A stretch of DNA of 64,000 nucleotides from Ornithinibacillus scapharcae TW25 (GTDB taxonomy: Bacteria; Bacillota; Bacilli; Bacillales; Amphibacillaceae). The stretch lies in contig NZ_AEWH01000012.1 in NCBI RefSeq assembly GCF_000190475.1, positions 1 through 64,000 on the forward strand. Direction: 5' to 3'. Below the pieces are notes generated by a model. It was not told the DNA's origin. It searched no databases and saw only the letters and a list, made by a program, of their open reading frames with translations. A program made the position numbers and the translations under genes. Shown here one piece after another: positions 62,536 through 64,000 of this stretch; the first letter of the stretch is position 1; every line of letters starts with the position of its first letter.

Positions 62536-64000
62536 TTATTTTTTATCTTTCAGCTTCGCTAGCGCTTCTGCCAGAGCATTATTCGTGAACCCATCATCTT
62601 GCTTCTTCAAATATTTGTTCACATCTTTTTTCGATACTTTATGTTTTTTCTCTTGTTCTTTACGTTTATTAAAGGTGGAAAGCTTTTCCCTATGCCCACA
62701 AGAGCAAGTGAACATCTGCCCTTCACCTTCACCACGTAGTTCTAAACGTTTATGGCAGTTCGGGCAGCGCGCATTAGTCTTTTTAGCAATGTTCTTCTTA
62801 TGACCACAAGAACGGTCCTGACAGACTAACATTCTGCCATGCTTGTTATTGACTTCGAGCATAAGTTTTCCACAATCTGGACATTTGGTACCTGTCATAT
62901 TGTCGTGTTTATAGGTTGTATCATTGTTCTTTATTTCCCGGATAATCTCTTTTGTATAATCCTTAATTTCAGTGATGAATTTATTTTTATTTAATTTACC
63001 CTCTGCAATCAAGCTAAGCTTTTGCTCCCATTCCGCAGTTAAAGCTGGGGAACGCAAGTCTTCTGGCGCTAAATCTAATAGTTGTTTACCTTTTGATGTA
63101 AGGAAGATGTGCTTTCCTTTCAGCTCCATATAGCCACCATTGAATAGCTTGTCAATGATGTCTGCCCGTGTAGCAACCGTTCCAATTCCACCTGTCTTTT
63201 GTAGGGTACCTGCTAGGTGCTTTTCATCTGGGTTCATATAGCGGACTGGATTTTCCATTGCTTGTAGTAATGCACCCTCGGTAAATCGCTCAGGTGGCTT
63301 AGTTTCTCCAGTTGTCTGCTTAACACTTATATTGGTATATTCATCACCCTGTTTGATTACAGGCAAGCGTTGATCATCAGACTCTTCTTCATCAAATTGA
63401 CGATCATATACTGTCTTCCAACCTTGTTGCTTTACTACTTTTCCTCTAGCTGTAAACGATTCCGATTGAATCTCAGCATGAATGGTTGTTTGTTCATATT
63501 CATAAGCATCCATTAGTACCGCTAGGAATCGCTTCACAACCAAATCATAAATTCGACGTTCTTTATCGTCTAGGTCCTCCAAAATGGCTGGCTCTTCTGT
63601 CGGAATAATCGCATGGTGGTCACTTACCTTTGCATTATCTACGACAGACTTGGGAAGTTTACCAATTCCTTTTCGCAAAATAGACTGGGCAAAGTTTGCA
63701 TATTGATCCACTCCACAAGCCTTTAAGCGATCAACTAGTGTTGGCACAATATCCGTAGAGATGACGCGAGAATCTGTTCTAGGATAGGTCAATACCTTAT
63801 GTCGTTCGTATAGCTTCTGCATAAGAGATAACGTTTGTTTTCCAGAGAAACCGAATATCCGGTTAGCATCTCGTTGTAATTCCGTTAAATCATATAGCTG
63901 TGGTGCAAATTTCTTTTTCGCTGTCGTATCAATTTTCACCACTTTTAAAGGCTTACCTTTTAATTTACCAAGTAGGTCATCCGCTTTTTCCTTAGAGAAC
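62536..64000 (-). CDS. topB: DNA topoisomerase III, C-terminal part (cut by window end)
   Basis: The open frame runs on to the window edge past the GTG at 63942, with FSKEKADDLLGKLKGKPLKV upstream in frame, so the N-terminal TOPRIM part lies outside. The visible 488 codons hold the type IA core with the active Tyr in LTYPRTDSR and the SDHHAIIPTEE motif. Two zinc ribbons (CPDCGKLM..CQDRSCGH and CPNCHKRL..CSCGH) and a basic tail follow. It relaxes and decatenates DNA by single-strand passage. It is normal in length as far as it can be seen. Confidence 0.94.
   Translation of the reverse strand, partial: FSKEKADDLLGKLKGKPLKVVKIDTTAKKKFAPQLYDLTELQRDANRIFGFSGKQTLSLMQKLYERHKVLTYPRTDSRVISTDIVPTLVDRLKACGVDQYANFAQSILRKGIGKLPKSVVDNAKVSDHHAIIPTEEPAILEDLDDKERRIYDLVVKRFLAVLMDAYEYEQTTIHAEIQSESFTARGKVVKQQGWKTVYDRQFDEEESDDQRLPVIKQGDEYTNISVKQTTGETKPPERFTEGALLQAMENPVRYMNPDEKHLAGTLQKTGGIGTVATRADIIDKLFNGGYMELKGKHIFLTSKGKQLLDLAPEDLRSPALTAEWEQKLSLIAEGKLNKNKFITEIKDYTKEIIREIKNNDTTYKHDNMTGTKCPDCGKLMLEVNNKHGRMLVCQDRSCGHKKNIAKKTNARCPNCHKRLELRGEGEGQMFTCSCGHREKLSTFNKRKEQEKKHKVSKKDVNKYLKKQDDGFTNNALAEALAKLKDKK

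Overview
The window comes from a low-GC Gram-positive of the Bacillaceae type, close in style to Oceanobacillus, Virgibacillus or Ornithinibacillus. The signs are AT-rich DNA, strong AAGGAGG ribosome sites, frequent TTG and GTG starts, lipoprotein solute-binding proteins, YheC/D and SpoIID families, a YhgD/YhgE pair, and a Bacillaceae-type interspersed repeat. The genus is inferred, not proven.

Layout. 0.4-3 kb: an acetyl-CoA synthetase-type ligase and a decayed flagellin copy. 3.2-8.1 kb: a GntR/UTRA regulator, an APC amino-acid permease and a tandem ATP-grasp protein whose end is cut by a frameshift in a run of seven A. 8.7-10.6 kb: flagellin with a sigma-D promoter and two likely CsrA sites, then a PilZ gene behind a c-di-GMP-I riboswitch. 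10.7-15.2 kb: spermidine/putrescine ABC genes in the order A-D-C-B with a MITE-like element between D and C. 15.5-15.8 kb: a type I toxin-antitoxin relic. 15.9-19 kb: a sugar ABC transporter. 19.2-20.8 kb: small accessory genes.

20.8-36 kb is the most notable region: a cell-wall sugar salvage locus with AmiE-like hydrolase, MurR, GNAT, MurQ, a sugar ABC transporter, AnmK, NagZ, a PIG-L/LmbE protein, a secreted SpoIID-like protein, a BadF-type sugar kinase and NamZ. The hydrolases NagZ, NamZ and AmiE show no signal peptide, and an ABC importer stands where B. subtilis has the PTS permease MurP. This suggests import of larger muropeptide fragments and breakdown inside the cell, including 1,6-anhydroMurNAc through AnmK.

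36.3-50 kb is a maltodextrin/starch region: LacI regulator, GH31 and GH13 glucosidases, DUF1189 protein, MalG, MalF, MalE, a divergent neopullulanase, and a secreted alpha-amylase with a C-terminal membrane anchor. The logic is surface cleavage, ABC import and cytosolic hydrolysis. None of the three sugar ABC systems has its own ATPase here, so a shared MsmX-type ATPase elsewhere is likely.

50-64 kb holds general genes: acyl-ACP thioesterase, POT peptide transporter, Sel1-repeat protein, DUF4352 protein, a TetR/YhgE pair with matched operators, YyaL-type protein, AhpD-like protein, a 45-residue YqbF-like protein, ferredoxin, GNAT and the C-terminal part of topoisomerase III running off the end. 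Several gene-free gaps carry short tandem arrays (21-bp period twice, 52-bp once) and two copies of an inverted-repeat element.
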